The notes under the pieces: generated by a model | Told to the model about the DNA's origin: nothing | Seen by the model: the letters and a program-made list of their open reading frames with translations, nothing else | The model's database searches: none | Source: Hericium rajendrae | Taxonomy: Eukaryota; Basidiomycota; Agaricomycetes; Russulales; Hericiaceae | Length of the DNA stretch: 64,000 bases | Assembly (NCBI GenBank): GCA_033439255.1 | Contig: CM065880.1 | Coordinates: forward strand, 3,224,001-3,288,000 | Direction of reading: 5' to 3' | Translations under genes and position numbers: made by a program | In this document: piece by piece, positions 12,211-22,168 of the stretch | Position numbering within the stretch: position 1 is the stretch's first letter | Layout: the number at the start of each line of letters is the position of its first letter

Positions 12211-12384
12211 ATACCATCTACAGACTGCTATGGATCACTACAGATGGCTACAGATGGCTACCTGTAGTTGTAATAGAGACCCACCTATCAACAGATGCTA
12301 CAGAAAATATATAATCTATTATAGCTACTGTAGACCATATTTTCTACTGTAGGCTAAAGTAGTGTGGACACTTTTTCCAGATGC

Positions 12385-13384
12385 GGAGGGCGAGCTTGCT
12401 GCGCGCGGGCGACTTCCGACGCGGTTCTGCTAGGGACGATGACGGTACGACAAGACTCACGGGTCTTAGGTGATACGGCTTGACTGATAACGGCGCGGCG
12501 ACGAGTACGACGAATACGATGAACGAAATGAGTAAGTGAGAAAGGCTACGTCTGAGACGTGCTTAGAAAACTGGTGGTGAGAACGTCAAACGGCAGGCTT
12601 TGTGAGATCTGAGCTCTGAGGGGAAAAAGGCAGATTCCGTTCTGATTCTCCAAGTCAGTAGCTACGGTACAAATGGGCAAGGCCGCCTCAGGCGGCCCGG
12701 CGCGACTTTCTACGACAACCTCCCGCTGACCGACCCAATCTCCAATTCCTTCCTGATCCTGCCTGCTCCGGGTCCCTTGGCGAGTGGAGTTGTTGCGACT
12801 CAGCCCGTGCAGGGCAGAGGGCATGCGCGTGGTACGAACGAATCAAAGGTGCTGCCTTACAACGTCGCCCGGGGCATGCATCGGGAACGGCGGGCGCGTT
12901 GAGCTGGAATGGCTGGGATGACGTCAGTAGCGCACTGTCGCGGGCGCCGCTCGTGATCCGGGGGCGTGTGGGCGTTCGAGGGTGCGTTGATTGAGCCAGC
13001 TGGTTCTCTGGGCGCGCTTCTGTTCCTGTGCCGCTGACTCGTCCAGCCGGTTGATCTCCGGCCCGTTCGGTGCATCGGACCACGGGACACCGGCTTTAGT
13101 CCGACCCGGTCGGTCCCGAACCCGTGGGGGCGCTTGTCCTGTGCGGGGAGCAACGTTGCGGTGGGCGGACTTGGTGCGGCTGAGGTGAAGTGAAGCGGGA
13201 CGGGCAAGGAGGCGGGGAGTGGGCAATGCCGTTGCAAGGCACGCTAAAGGGCGCATCATTCTCCCCCTAACTGAAAATTTAGACTCTCCATAGTCTAATC
13301 TGGAGCCCCACGAGGGATTCGGGTGCGGGCATGCGTGAAGCCGATTGTGCGATGGCGCCCTGGGCGGGTGTGCTGCAGCGAGCC
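12385..13384. other. GC-rich flank without a supported gene
   Basis: About 1 kb between the TIR element and the TATA box of the next gene. Several open frames exist on the minus strand (to 131-163 codons), but none has a recognisable motif, intron pattern or low-complexity-free core, so I treat them as composition effects. It probably holds upstream control DNA of the gene at 13456. Confidence 0.5.
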
Positions 13385-13393
13385 TATAAAAGG
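13385..13393 (+). promoter_or_regulatory. TATA box (TATAAAAGG)
   Basis: Consensus TATA box 63 bp upstream of ATG 13456, with nothing but a short leader between them. A strong core promoter by sequence. Confidence 0.65.
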
Positions 13394-13455
13394 CATCTAC
13401 GCCCCGGGAGGGCACTCATCTCCGAGCCATCTTCGCGCCCGGCAGTCTTGTCCCG

Positions 13456-14208
13456 ATGAACACCTTCCTTGATCAAGTCTTCTGCCAGAAAGTGACCTGG
13501 CTCCTTGCGGAGCGCTCGTGGACCCCGCTCGATGCGTCCATGCTGTCCAAGCGCGACACGGTCATCCGGGAACGCGAGATCTGGGGTCGAGACCTCATGG
13601 TCGCCGTAGTATGTCCAAGCTTGCTTGCGGCGTTGTTGCGTACCTGCTAATTCTCGGGACTCCAGAAGGACTACCAGCGCTACGCTGGCGCCATCGACGT
13701 GGGTCTGCAGGATGACATCACGCAGATGTCAGACCACTTCCTGTCCGAGGCCGCCCGTGCATCCGGGAAAGTCCGCCGTTGGCTCGACTGGGGTTGGTAC
13801 CTCATGCCGTCGCTGAAGCACGAGTGGCTCGATTCCCTGGAGCACCATCAGGTAGATGCCGCAGACCGCCTGTCCATGGCCGAGTCCGAGCTGTGGGAGA
13901 CGCGCCGCACGGTGGCCCTGGAGGAAATCGATATCACCTGCCGCAAGTACCAGTATGACGTCATAGACGCGGAGGCCTGCAAGCGGGCTCTGGAGCCGTT
14001 GTTCGCCAGGCTGCATCAAGCGGTCTCCGCGCCGGAGTTGCCATGGGAAGACGCCGGGGGAGAGGTGAGCGAGGATCCGCATGAGCTAGAGACAATGCAC
14101 CGCCTAGTGGCGGAGGTACTCGACTTGGCCGAGCTGCTGCGGCTTCCGCCCTACCGAGCAGACGAGGAGGGCACCCACGACAGGGTCGCGGGAGGGGCCG
14201 CGGATTAG
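13456..14208 (+). CDS. Hypothetical protein, two exons, 231 aa
   Basis: Exon 1 is 13456-13608, intron 13609-13665 (GTATGT donor, CTGCTAAT branch site, CAG acceptor) and exon 2 13666-14208; phase 0 is kept. The product starts MNTFLDQVFCQKVTWLLAER and is rich in Trp, Leu and charged residues, mostly helical by eye, with no motif I recognise, no signal peptide and no membrane segment. The start is favoured by the TATA box and short leader. It is followed after 305 bp by another plus-strand gene of unknown role. Function unknown; it could be a host gene or the relic of an unrecognised element. Confidence 0.65.
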
Positions 14209-14513
14209 TACAGTACGATGTACGCCGGTGGCGAGCATGCCTCGCCGCTCAATTGAACTATTCTGGTGCCAAGGCGCACTATGCTGTCTGTGGGACTTGC
14301 CCATCGCCGAATAGGCTTCCTGTTCGCGAGACGCAGCTGAAATGACAAATGGGCGCCAATCGGGGCCTGAGATCCTGATTGAGTCCGAAGCGACAACTGT
14401 TTTGGCTGGGTGCCCGTGTCGCGGGCTTCTGCGCGAAGCTGCGAAGCTACCTGTACGCGGGGGCTTCTCCGGAGGCAATTCGCCAGGCGCTTCCGTCTTG
14501 TCGTGGAGTCCTT

Positions 14514-15831
14514 ATGAACACTGAGTTGCGAGGCGACTCGCTCCTCAGCACCTCGTCTCCCATGGCTCGCGCGTACGTCGACAACCGCCCCAAGGGTATT
14601 CAGGCTCTCGAACGCCTCTTCGGGTCAGGCCACCCACGCGAAGGCGACCCCGGCAATGTCTGGGCAGAGTGGATCATCCAGGTTGCCACTTGCTTGGTGA
14701 GTCTGCCGGCGCACGTTTTGCTTCCGTCCCCACTGACCACCACTCCTGACAGGGCCCTCTCTTGAGGTCGAATTCGACCCACCTCAACAACGATTTCTTC
14801 CGTCGCAGGATCGCCGACGCCCATGTAGTCTTCAGCTGCCTCGAGCTGAAGTCCGACCGCAAGTGGGGTGCCAAGGTGCTCGACATCTTCGAGCCCCCCG
14901 AAGACCCGACCGAGACAGAGGACCGGGAGACCGACAAGCTCGAGGAGAGCGACGACGACACCCCACTCGCGGCTGCGACACCCAAGGGCAAGGGGCCCAC
15001 GCAGGTCGCGCCCATTTCAACGTGCAAGACAGGGCCCCCTAAGGGAAAAAGGGCGGCCGCGCCAACCAACGAGACCCCGCAGGCCTCGTCTTCCACGCGC
15101 ACCAGGGCTCCGTCGCCGCCCCGCTCGCAGACCGGTGAGCAAGACCGCCTCGAAGTCGCCGCCCTGTTAACTGCCACCGGTGTCGTAGACGCGTCCGCCG
15201 AGCGGGACGTAGACCCGGCTCTGGACGCTCTAGTGTCCGCTGCGACTCGCGCGGCCAAGTGCAAGGCCGTAGCACCTGTCGAGGAGGAGGAGGCGGGGGA
15301 TGAGATTGTCGAGGTGCCCCCGCCGGTGAAGAGGGCGCGTACGGGGCCAGCTGGCGCCGTCGCTGCGAACGAGGGGAAAGGGAAGGCCAAGGCCAAGGAG
15401 CCCGATGAGAAGTGGGGTCCGGTAAGTACCCATCTCCTACACCTGTGCTCAATGCTAATTTTCTGTTTGCGTAGTGCCTGCCCAAGCAGTGGTGTACTGC
15501 ATGCATCAACGAGGGCAAGGAGTGCCTCCGCCGGGTCCTCCCTGCGAAGAACGTCGGGCGCGCGAAGCACGAGCAATGCTGCGAGTGCAGCGAGAAGCGC
15601 ACTTCCTGCCTCGCCTGTGTCGACCTCAACGCGCATCTGATGCGGATGGGTGCGCCCGTCGTGAATCCCGTTGCCGCATGCGCCGCCACGGCTTCTTCTG
15701 GTCGCGACCAGGTGGTCGACTCCCCCGTGGTCTTGCCGGGGATACCAGACCCCGCGGGCGTGCTCTGTAAGTTGCTACCCTGCTGTTGCTACGCGTTTGC
15801 TGACCGGGTGACCGTCCTACAGCCCTGTTTG
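14514..15831 (+). CDS. Hypothetical protein with C-terminal Cys cluster, cut by a transposon
   Basis: Exons 14514-14696, 14753-15421, 15475-15766 and 15823-15831, the last cut by the element end at 15832. Introns have GTGAGT or GTAAGT donors and AG acceptors, and phases fit. The N-terminus has GNVWAEWIIQVATCL and HLNNDFFRRRIADAHVV. A long acidic, Ser/Pro-rich linker follows. Exon 3 has a Cys cluster (CLPKQWCTACINEGKECLRR, then CCECSEKRTSCLACVD) that resembles the Cys-rich fungal DNA-binding-like clusters found in many agaricomycete unknowns. Metal binding is likely and DNA binding is a guess. The gene lacks its 3' end and is probably dead or makes a truncated protein. Confidence 0.65.
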
Positions 15832-15945
15832 CACCAGTCCCAGCTATGAAATTATATTATGTACCAGCAAGTTGCCTAAATCGTATTACAAAAAGTCCAG
15901 CAATTGCTGGCCAGCAACTCGCAGCTCACATTATTATTCTACACA
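15832..15945. repeat. Left terminal inverted repeat of copy A
   Basis: Matches the reverse complement of 22050-22168 with scattered differences, and is nearly the same as 60714-60830. Confidence 0.75.
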
Positions 15946-16734
15946 TTATAATGTGCATCGGGGCCGCTTACCGGGCCGTACAGTACTCACTGCCGCGCGC
16001 ATAGCGCGCCTACTCGCTCGGCACCGTGCTCGCTTTGCCTCGGCACCATCCGCCGCCCTGCGCGCTTGCCGCCTCGGCTACGCGCTCCCCGCCTCCCGCC
16101 CTCGGCTACGCGAGCGCTCGGCTACGTGCTCGCTCGCACATCCCGCCCTCGGCTACGCGCCTGGGCCCGCTCCTCGCCGCCGCTCACTCCCCGCCGCCGC
16201 CGCTCGCTCCCCGCCACCGCCGCTCGCTCCCCGCCGTCGCCGCTCGCTCCCCGCTGCGGCTACGCGTCCTCCAGCACTCGGCTACGCGATGGCGCGAGCT
16301 TCCCGCCCTCCGCTACGCGCCCGCCCTCGGCCCCTCGGCTTTGCAAGCCTCCTCCCGCCACCCCTCGTTCCCCGCCACCGTCGCCGCGTCGCACGCTGCC
16401 GTCGGTGCTGCTGCGTCACTTGCGGGTGCCACGCGCAGCGTGCCACTATTGGCGTTCATGCGCGGTTACTGCGCGCCATGGCCGGGGTGTTCCGCGTTGC
16501 TGCTGGCATCGCGCCGTCTGCTGGCATCACACGGGCCTGCTGGCGCGCGCAAGGGTGCTGGCGTTTGGCGCAGGTGCTGGGGCCTGAGTGCGAGGGGTGA
16601 GGTAAAGGGCAGCACGCCGTTGCTGCGCTGTGCGTGCCAGTGCCGGGATGCTGGGCGTCGTGCCGGGACCCGTCGCGAGTATCGAGCGACGCTTGAGGGT
16701 ATTAAGGGCCGCAGGCGCGCAACGCGCGACCCGT

Positions 16735-16875
16735 TGGGACAGTGGGTCTGAGGGAGCCAGAGGCGAGGCATAGCCGAGCTTAGTCAGCATTGTCCATAGC
16801 GAGGTTCCTCATGTGTAGCTAGCCTTCCTCATCGCATACCATCACTGGGCATAGCTATAGCCCTTGGCCTCTCCA
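16735..16875 (+). repeat. 5' LTR, 141 bp
   Basis: TG...CA ends; identical base for base to 19146-19286. Confidence 0.9.
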
Positions 16876-17181
16876 TGTGGTGATGAGAGTGTGATTCGAC
16901 TCATTCCAGCTTCGAGTCGAGTCTGTCCTGTCTTTTTCTGGCTTTTTCGTCTTTTTTTCGTGCCAGTTTTCGTCTCGCGTCACACCTCGTGTTTCGTTTG
17001 CGCACCTCGTGTCGCGTGCCATTTCTCCTCGTTTTCCTGCGTCCTGCGATCCCACCTGCGTTTTCTAGTGTCTAGCTCCCGTCTCATGTCCCGCGCGCCC
17101 ATTTTCCACACCCGCGAACTGTTTTCGCGCCCCCACCGTCGCTTTCTACACCACAGCACGAGCCCCGCGCGATTACCCAAT

Positions 17182-19098
17182 ATGGGCAAGAACAAGCGCG
17201 CCGCGAAAGCTGCTTGGAGAGCAGCAGCAGCAGCAACTACAATGCTACCAGCAGCTACTCCGAGCCCCCCACATTCGCTCGACACACACGCCGCCGCATC
17301 CGACATCGGCGAACTCCCCGCGCGCACACCACAGCAACCACGTGAGAGCCCGACAGTGCCCGCAGCAGCCGCGCGTCCCGCGCAATTCCCCGCACCCTCG
17401 CACGTTCGCGAGCCAACAGCTCCCGTCACCGACGTCAAGCCCACATCCGCCATTGAAGACGCAACGCACACGCACGACGGCCACGCGTCGTACGCGTGTC
17501 CCACACGCCACGCTGCCCCATCCGCGTTAGCCGCGCCCACCTCCCCGTCCCGTCTTGATAACACGCCAGACGTGCTCGCAACCACCACCCCTGACCCGCA
17601 CCACACGCACGACGGACACACACCGAACGCGTGTGCCGTGACACGCGAACGCGTACCCCCACCCGCACCAACCACGACCACAGACACCCAGCACAAGCCG
17701 CCCGCCGCCTCTCCGTCACAGCCCACGCCGTTCCCGGCACTATCGACGCCCGCCACCACCGCCATCGCCGCACTAGCAGCCTGCATACACGCCGCAGGCC
17801 TGCCGGCCTTTCTCGTCACGACACCCACGCACACGTTCGACAACGAGTGCGTCGAACTCCCCGTCGCATCCGGCAGCACCACAAGCCCCGCACCCGCGAT
17901 GCGCGTGCACGACCCACCTCCGCGTCTGGCGACGACCCGAGAGGAGATCCATCCGGATCTTCTCGCGGCAATCATCGAGGACGGCCGGAGACTCCAGAGG
18001 CAAGCGGCGAGGATGCAGACGCCGGAGCAGCCGTCTGCGGCTACTTGGGACGACGGATGGCTGGAAGGATATGGGCAAGGATGTGAGGAGGGGTACGAGC
18101 AAGGACGCGAGGAGGGGTATAAGCAAGGACATGAGGAGGGGTACAGCGAGGGAGTCGAGGCAGCACGCGCCGAGGTGAGCACCCCACATCGCGTCGATAC
18201 GGGCGTCCAAGCGGACCATCCGTGGACTCTGCCCCAATCCCGCCCATCTGCCCACGTCGACACCGCCGTCCAATCTGCCGCCCCACCCCGCTCGCCTGTA
18301 CCGCATGCCAACTCGTGCGTACCGCCGCACGCAACTGCTGCCTCCCGTGCACCGCCGCCGGCGTCGCATGACCAACGCGCACCCCCAACCACGGAACACT
18401 CCAAGCGCCACGTCGCCGTTGCCGTCGTCCAGACAGACGACCTCGTCATTCCCACGCGCACAGACTCCGCATCACAAACGGACAGCCCGAGCACATCTTC
18501 TTGTGCCAGCCCGACTCCCCCGCTTCATGATTCCCCTGCACAGCGTGTTTCTACCTTCCCTGCTGCCGAGTTATCAAGTCACGCATTTACTAACGAGTCT
18601 TCTTACATGCATACGACATCTAACCTTCCTCCCATATCTCGTAATGACCTTCCCTTGTCCCATAATGACACCACCACATTCATATCTACAGCACATACTC
18701 ATTCCAAACCATTTTCTTGGGCCGATGATGCCTCTTCATTACCTGTCACTATTCCCACCTTACCAGTCTCATCCCCACCTCGTGACTTTTCAATTCTTCG
18801 TTCCACCTCTGCCCGTCCTTTTGAATCCCTACAGCGCCGTGCACGCAGATCTCGCCCTCGCCCCATACGCGTTACTCGTTCGCAGCCACCACTACCACCT
18901 CAACCCCTTCCTGTCATCACACGGCACCATCCATCTGGTCTCCGCACAGGTCAACCGTCAGTCACCATTCAATCATCACCGGCTCCGATGCCCATACAGC
19001 CATGCATAGCTCCTCTCGACTGGGATGCAGACCCACGTTTGCACGAGCTGAGTCGTGTCCTTCAGGGTTTGGGTTGGGTTCGTTCTGGTTCTGGGTGA
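17182..19098 (+). CDS. Single ORF of the pol-less LTR element (gag-like position)
   Basis: Open frame of 638 codons from ATG 17182 (MGKNKRAAKAAWRAAAAATT); the frame is also open upstream without a better start. The N-terminus is basic and Ala-rich, and most of the protein is Pro/Ser/Thr/His-rich and probably disordered. At about 18055-18165 there is a repeat of EGYEQGREEGYKQGHEEGY type, about five 8-residue units, likely an amphipathic helix or coiled coil that could drive assembly (inference). I see no zinc knuckle, protease or polymerase motif. Its position between LTRs suggests a gag-like structural protein, but no homology supports this. Confidence 0.55.
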   Translation: MGKNKRAAKAAWRAAAAATTMLPAATPSPPHSLDTHAAASDIGELPARTPQQPRESPTVPAAAARPAQFPAPSHVREPTAPVTDVKPTSAIEDATHTHDGHASYACPTRHAAPSALAAPTSPSRLDNTPDVLATTTPDPHHTHDGHTPNACAVTRERVPPPAPTTTTDTQHKPPAASPSQPTPFPALSTPATTAIAALAACIHAAGLPAFLVTTPTHTFDNECVELPVASGSTTSPAPAMRVHDPPPRLATTREEIHPDLLAAIIEDGRRLQRQAARMQTPEQPSAATWDDGWLEGYGQGCEEGYEQGREEGYKQGHEEGYSEGVEAARAEVSTPHRVDTGVQADHPWTLPQSRPSAHVDTAVQSAAPPRSPVPHANSCVPPHATAASRAPPPASHDQRAPPTTEHSKRHVAVAVVQTDDLVIPTRTDSASQTDSPSTSSCASPTPPLHDSPAQRVSTFPAAELSSHAFTNESSYMHTTSNLPPISRNDLPLSHNDTTTFISTAHTHSKPFSWADDASSLPVTIPTLPVSSPPRDFSILRSTSARPFESLQRRARRSRPRPIRVTRSQPPLPPQPLPVITRHHPSGLRTGQPSVTIQSSPAPMPIQPCIAPLDWDADPRLHELSRVLQGLGWVRSGSG

Positions 19099-19145
19099 GG
19101 TTCTTTCGAGGCGACGAGGACGTCGCCATTTTCGAGGGGGGCACA

Positions 19146-19286
19146 TGGGACAGTGGGTCTGAGGGAGCCAGAGGCGAGGCATAGCCGAGCTTAGTCAGCA
19201 TTGTCCATAGCGAGGTTCCTCATGTGTAGCTAGCCTTCCTCATCGCATACCATCACTGGGCATAGCTATAGCCCTTGGCCTCTCCA
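19146..19286 (+). repeat. 3' LTR, 141 bp
   Basis: Identical to the 5' LTR; preceded by a polypurine tract and followed by the CCGT target duplication. Confidence 0.9.
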
Positions 19287-19739
19287 CCGTAGACGCTGCG
19301 GTCCCGCGCGTCAGGCGTTGTCGTGGGCGTGGGTGCTGGCGCGCGCAAGCGCGGGTGTCGGGCGTGTGTTCAGGTTGTCGTACGCGAGGGCACATGCATC
19401 CGGGGCATCTTGCACGTGCTTCTGCGCGTGTCCGGCGTGTGTGGAGGTGAGTGGACGGCTATGGTGGGCCGTGGAGGGCATGGTCGAGAGGCTTGGAGCG
19501 CGGCGGATGCGCGTCGGACATGCCAAAGGGGGGAGGCGAGCGGAGAGCGAGGCGAGGCGCGCGAAGAACGCGGAGGTGCGCATGAACGCGCAGAGGGAGA
19601 AGGGTGGGCAGGAAAGGGAGGAGGGTGCAGAGGGAGAGGACGAGGACGGTGACGAGCCGCGCGCCAGCTGTGGCGCGGCTCGGAAATTGCCGAGCAGCAG
19701 TAATAGCCCGAGAAGCCCGAGAGAGGAGGAGGAGTCGGT

Positions 19740-20640
19740 CTTGGGCAGTTTCTGGACCGCATAAGACATAAATTGAATGGTAGATACGTACTGATAGCAA
19801 CAAAGAATGCATAGTAGAAAATTTGAGCGAAATATAGCATTATTAGAGTCAGGAAGGCGAAAATACAGTAATGTTCGGTAACCCTAGTCCATAGTTCAGG
19901 TGGTGCAGGCTTCAGTCCACCAGAATTGGACAAACGAGTTGCGCGAGACGTTTTTAAATGCTATAAACCATATATGTTTGAAGATACAAATATATTTATG
20001 AAGAACTGAGACCTCAAAACTCGAAAAACTTGTAGACTTTGGCCTGAAACGACCGAAAAACATCAATCTTACCCAGATCCTATAGATCTGGGTCATCTAA
20101 AAATCTAATGAAGTAGAGATACATAGCTATAGTATGCCTCGATACATCATTGCAGACCGATAGATGGTAACAGGGAGGTATGCTAAGAAATCGCGACTCG
20201 AATCGGATGTCCGGCGTGCCTGAGACGTCGATTCGAGCGATTGGCTGACAAGCACCGTCCATTTTAGACGTGCGTATCAGTGCTTCGCACACAGGGCACG
20301 TTCAGTCCATTCTATTCAGACACAACTTCGTATATACGTTAGTTGATTGTATCTACAGTCTGGCTATTATTTGTAGAATATAATAAAATTTCTGTGCCTA
20401 GAAAATCGTGTTCGAATGTTGGCCAGCCTCGTTCGGTGCCCTGTTCGGCAAATGCCGGTCGGCGCCGCAACACTCGTGGCTGAGGGACCTGTCCTCTTCC
20501 TCCTCCTCCTTCTCTCATCAAGCCTCCAGTCAAGCGGGGACGATGTAGGGCTCAACAGCCCATGAATTCGTAAGTATTTCGTTCTTAAATCTGTTATTAT
20601 TTGTGTCGCTCACTATTTACTGCTTATTCTAGCTCCCTCG
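19740..20640 (+). other. AT-richer core of copy A with a conserved intron-like unit
   Basis: Conserved with 62010-62890. Both copies have GGGACGATGTAGGGCTCAA, then about 20-25 bp later a GTAAGT donor, and an AG acceptor about 60 bp on (TATTCTAG at about 20630; TTATTTTAG at about 62889) followed by CTCCCTCG. Preservation of splice signals in two diverged copies suggests a transcript; no conserved protein was found. Confidence 0.45.
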
Positions 20641-21777
20641 TGCATTGACGTGGCACGACAGGCCACACCGCGACACCCCACGCATTCCCCTCCACTTCCC
20701 CTCCCCGCGCTCGCAAACGCGCGCCCGACGTCCCCACCACACTCGCGCGTAACGACACGCGCCACGCACTCGCGCCCACCTTTTCTTGCACGCACACCGC
20801 CGTTGCGTGCCCGGAGCATCCGCGCCGCGTCCGCGCGTCGTCGCACCCGCGTGCTCCAGCACCACATCGACACGCCAGCACCGCGCGCGCGTGAATAGCA
20901 CCACGCCGGCGTGCCAGTGCCACCGCCCGCAGCCCGCGCCCGCAGCCCGCAGCCCACGCGTAACAGCCTGCAGCCCGAGCCCCTCGCACGCGCGTCAAGC
21001 ACCGCGATGTGCCCAGCAACACGACGCGCCCAGCAACAAGCCAGCGCGCCAGCATCCGCGCGCACATAACAGTACCACACCCGCGCGTCAGCACACCCCG
21101 CCTGCACGCCAGCACATCTCGCCTGCGCGCCCAGCCCCCGCCTGCGCGCCCAGCCCCCCCGCCCGCGCGTAACAGCCCCTCAGCCCACGCGTCCAGCCTC
21201 TCGCCCGCGCGTCCAGCCTCTCGCCCGCGCATCCAGCCTCTCGCCCGCGCGTCCAGCCTTTCGCCTGCGCGCCCAGCACGTCGCCCGCGCGCCCAGCACC
21301 TCGACGCGTCCAGCACCAAACCGGCGCGTCAGCACCCCCGCGCGCAACAGCACCACTCACGCCCGCGCCAGCACCGCAAATCGCATATCTAGCACCGCGC
21401 CGTGCGCGCCCAGTGCCTCGTCCGCGCGCTCCAGCACCGCAACCCGCACCGCAGCCCGGCGCGCCACGCTCCCGCGCACCCCAGCACCCTACCCCCACCC
21501 CAGCATGCACTCCCGCATGTCCAACACCCCGCGACACCCCGCGTGTGTACGAGCACGCTGTGCTCATGTTCGGCCAGCTGCGGACTGACTAGTGCCCCTA
21601 CGCCGACCGGACCGCGGTGCGCATGCTCTGCAGCAGGCGCACGGCGAGTAGCACGCGGTGCGTGCATGCAGTGCGTGCGTGGCCATGGCGTGGGAGCGGA
21701 ACGGCACGAGCAGGGCAGGGCGGCGTGGGCGGGGCGGGGTAGTAGGCACCGGCGAGCGCGCGAGGAAGCGTGGGGAA

Positions 21778-21865
21778 GCGCCGGCGAGCATGAAGGGAAG
21801 CGCCGGCGAGCGCGAGGGAAGCGCCGGCGAGCACGAGGGAAGCGCCGGCGAGCACGAGGGAAGCG
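21778..21865. repeat. 21-bp tandem repeat, about 4 units
   Basis: Units close to GCGCCGGCGAGCACGAGGGAA near the right end of copy A. Copy B has the related 22-bp unit at 63908-64000. Confidence 0.85.
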
Positions 21866-21944
21866 CAGGTACGCGGGAGCGTCGGCAGGCCCGTAGCCGA
21901 GAGCAACGAGCGCGCCGCGGCGGTAACGAGCAGTAGCGATGGCG

Positions 21945-22168
21945 GCCGAGATCTTTATGATCTCGGCTGATATGTTTTTTATGCAATATCATATTTTTTT
22001 GTGGTCCCTGGGCTATCCCAGGTGCTGCAGTGCCGCATTATAATGCGGCTTAAGTGGCGTGAATTATAATGTGTGTGGCAAGGCCCCGGGCAGCAACTGC
22101 CGGGGTTTTTGTAATACGGTTTAGGCAAGTTGCCTTATATAATGTATTTCAGTGACTGGGACACCTCG
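21945..22168. repeat. Right terminal inverted repeat of copy A
   Basis: Facing, near-identical inverted copy of 23398-23630. Contains the 18-bp palindrome GCCGCATTATAATGCGGC and a hairpin built on CCGAGATC/GATCTCGG. Confidence 0.85.

Larger units (their letters stand above)
8097..12384. mobile_element. Large non-autonomous TIR element with GC-rich cores
   Basis: The ends are inverted: GCATCAGGAAAAA at 8097 and the complement of GCATCTGGAAAAA ending at 12384. Just inside both ends lie short CTACAGTAGC-type repeats (8130-8210; 12130-12360). The 4.29-kb interior has no gene I can support: two GC-rich blocks (8483-10158 and 10195-11904) separated and bordered by 36-bp palindromes, plus a perfect hairpin at 10491-10516. 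Long open frames there run in several frames on both strands at once, which is an effect of base composition. No clear target duplication was found. The superfamily is unknown; elements at 44409-46885 and 48929-51595 have similar tips. Confidence 0.6.
16735..19286 (+). mobile_element. Young, coding, pol-less LTR retrotransposon (2.55 kb)
   Basis: Two identical 141-bp LTRs (16735-16875; 19146-19286) start TGGGACAG and end CTCTCCA, and a 4-bp target duplication CCGT lies at 16731-16734 and 19287-19290. A polypurine tract (GAGGGGGGCACA) sits directly before the 3' LTR. One long open frame fills the interior; there is no reverse transcriptase, RNase H or integrase, so it must use another element's enzymes. 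It looks whole for a non-autonomous element, with no break seen, and identical LTRs mean a very recent insertion. The homologous copy at 60714-64000 has an empty site. It is larger than classic TRIM elements and unlike them it codes. Confidence 0.85.
15832..22168. mobile_element. Non-autonomous element with KDZ-type ends (copy A), carrying an LTR insertion
   Basis: Left end CACCAGTCCCAG at 15832; right end is the complement of GAGGTGTCCCAG ending at 22168. About 110 bp inside both ends match as inverted repeats (shared GCCTAAAYCGTATTACAAAAA). Subtracting the LTR element at 16735-19286 leaves about 3.79 kb. The interior holds GC-rich repeats (15965-16700; 20650-21940) and an AT-richer middle (19740-20640) also found at 62010-62890. 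No transposase gene is present; the ends match those of the KDZ transposon starting at 23398, which is the likely source of transposase (inference). No target duplication found: the left flank is a host-like gene and the right flank is gypsy pol. Confidence 0.7.

Noticed and set aside
8097-12384. Helitron, because of terminal-type hairpins
   Set aside because: No Rep/helicase sequence, no TC...CTRR ends; inverted tips at both ends fit a TIR element better.
12688-13415. Minus-strand frames of 126-163 codons
   Set aside because: Three frames are open at once and none has a motif; the plus-strand gene at 13456 with TATA box is the better explanation for this neighbourhood.
16980-18494. 504-codon minus-strand frame
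   Set aside because: Shadow of the plus-strand ORF of the pol-less LTR element, which has LTRs, polypurine tract and direction to support it.
15832-22168. Target-site duplication of copy A
   Set aside because: The flanks (CCTGTTTG on the left, GTCCTGGG on the right) do not match; I do not claim one.
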